The notes beneath the pieces are model-generated. The model searched no databases and was not told the DNA's origin. It saw nothing but the letters and a program-made list of their open reading frames with translations. Source: Candidatus Sabulitectum sp. (GTDB lineage Bacteria > Fermentibacterota > Fermentibacteria > Fermentibacterales > Fermentibacteraceae). From it: DNA of 7,212 nucleotides. Both the position numbers and the translations under genes were made by a program. The stretch lies in assembly GCA_023145935.1 (NCBI GenBank), contig JAGLDB010000092.1, forward strand, positions 1-7,212. The letters run 5' to 3'. How positions within the stretch are numbered: the stretch's first letter is position 1; each line of letters opens with the position of its first letter. Shown here in pieces: positions 6,538-7,212 of this stretch.

Positions 6538-7212
6538 ATAGCTCTGAATATAGTTGTTGCAGCGGCAGGCAGAAAACTGGGAAAGACATTCTTCTGTACT
6601 GAGCTGGTAAGAATTCTTCATAAAACGGGGTATTCCGTTGCTTTTTACAAGTTGAAGAAACAGGATGAGGGTGGCGTTGAGTTCTTTCCGGGGCCGGGAA
6701 GAAAGGGCAGTGACACATGGAGAGTTAAGAATGCAGGGGCAGATGAGGTGGCACTGCTTAAATATCCAGTGGGAAAACACATGAAGGAATATCTGCCGGG
6801 GCCATCTTTTGAAGTTGATGTTGTTATATGGGAAACAAATTATGCTGCTCTTCTTGTAGAGAATCCCATCATTGTATACATCGATGGAGATGTTGCGGAG
6901 CCAAAGAACCAGGAACTTATTGATTATGCCAGTGTTCTTCTGGATGGCCCGCTTGAGACTGTTCCGGCAGAGACTGTTGGTCTTACCCTTTCTGTGGCCG
7001 GGTTACCGGGGTTCAACCCTGTACGCCCTGGCTGGAAGCTGTGGCTTGAAAGCGGAGGAAACCCTGTATTCGGCGGTGGAGTGGTTTCAATGCTTGAGGC
7101 AATTCGGGATTCCGGTTCCATTCTTGCCGCTTCAAAGGCTACTGAGATCCAGTACAGGCGGGTATGGACACTTATTTCAAACACCGAGGAGAAGCTTGGT
7201 GTGAAACTTATT
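6487..7212 (+). CDS. MobB-like P-loop NTPase fused to a ModE-type winged helix-turn-helix (3' end missing)
   Basis: Partial gene: 242 codons from the in-frame ATG at 6487, open to the right edge. Residues 22-34 form a beta strand and Walker A (I-V-V-A-A-A-G-R-K-L-G-K-T), matching [AG]-x4-G-K-[ST]. The following helix and strand (RILHKTGYSVAFYKLK) are as in MobB-type NTPases. A Walker B-like strand with a glutamate is at V110-D-V-V-I-W-E116. From about residue 183, K-L-W-L-E-S-G-G-N-P-V-F-G-G-G leads into a ModE-type helix-turn-helix: M-L-E-A-I-R-D-S-G-S-I-L-A-A-S-K, then Y-R-R-V-W-T-L-I, then E-E-K-L-G-V-K-L. In ModE this fold binds DNA in response to molybdate. A molybdenum or tungsten link is inference; no other cofactor gene is in view. 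The start is uncertain: the only strong ribosome binding site, AGGAGG at 6525-6530, lies inside this frame 7 nt before an ATA at 6538. Confidence 0.8.
   Translation, partial: MFRGHTELIIVNSGGDFIALNIVVAAAGRKLGKTFFCTELVRILHKTGYSVAFYKLKKQDEGGVEFFPGPGRKGSDTWRVKNAGADEVALLKYPVGKHMKEYLPGPSFEVDVVIWETNYAALLVENPIIVYIDGDVAEPKNQELIDYASVLLDGPLETVPAETVGLTLSVAGLPGFNPVRPGWKLWLESGGNPVFGGGVVSMLEAIRDSGSILAASKATEIQYRRVWTLISNTEEKLGVKLI
6525..6540 (+). promoter_or_regulatory. Perfect Shine-Dalgarno placed 7 nt before an ATA codon
   Basis: AGGAGGTGAT is a full match to the 3' end of 16S rRNA. The next codon at ideal spacing is ATA (6538-6540), after which the protein reads A-L-N-I-V-V-A-A-A-G, a natural start for a P-loop protein. 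No ATG, GTG or TTG is at this spacing; a CTG follows at 6544. The in-frame ATG at 6487 lacks a clear ribosome binding site. The site argues that translation starts, or once started, at 6538. Confidence 0.6.

Noticed and set aside
6523..7204. Frames antisense to or out of phase with the P-loop/ModE gene (6523-6780 and 6924-7184 minus, 6872-7204 plus)
   Set aside because: The other plus frame encodes Walker A and a ModE helix-turn-helix continuously; these frames show no domain.

Overview
The window is densely coded bacterial DNA with balanced base composition. It holds seven protein genes or gene parts, one apparent gene remnant and only short spacers. The mix is a PUR-family protein with a C-terminal helix-turn-helix, a YgiQ radical SAM enzyme, a PreP-like M16C peptidase, and a secreted protein beside an FG-GAP-like remnant. 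It fits an uncultured bacterium of the FCB/Fermentibacteria-like or spirochaete-like kind. That placement is inference from family distribution and is weak. No rRNA, tRNA, CRISPR array, transposase or prophage gene is visible, so this looks like ordinary chromosome.

Layout. 1-245 (minus) is the 5' end of a secreted protein with a clear signal peptide; it runs off the left edge. 258-482 (minus) is a short FG-GAP/VCBS-like fragment without a credible start. 485-577 holds two strong stem-loops: a textbook intrinsic terminator that works on the plus strand, and a long hairpin just past the PUR gene. 598-1044 (minus) is the PUR-family gene. 1045-1204 is a divergent promoter region with a conspicuous dyad. 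1205-3001 (plus) is the YgiQ radical SAM protein. It converges with, and overlaps by about 100 bp, a three-gene minus-strand operon. In transcription order that operon is an M16C metallopeptidase (6446-3564), a DUF4190-like small membrane protein (3552-3283) and a DUF2752 membrane protein (3277-2900). From 6487 or 6538 to the right edge (plus) is the 5' part of a gene joining a MobB-like P-loop NTPase domain to a ModE-type winged helix-turn-helix.

How the genes relate. The M16C peptidase is probably a cytosolic oligopeptide-degrading enzyme, and the two small membrane proteins are co-transcribed with it. DUF4190-like and DUF2752 proteins are often found near each other, but no shared function is known to me. 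The peptidase and the P-loop/ModE gene diverge from a very short spacer and may share control. The most unusual item is the P-loop/ModE fusion. Its best ribosome binding site sits 7 nt before an ATA codon, exactly where a start codon would be expected.
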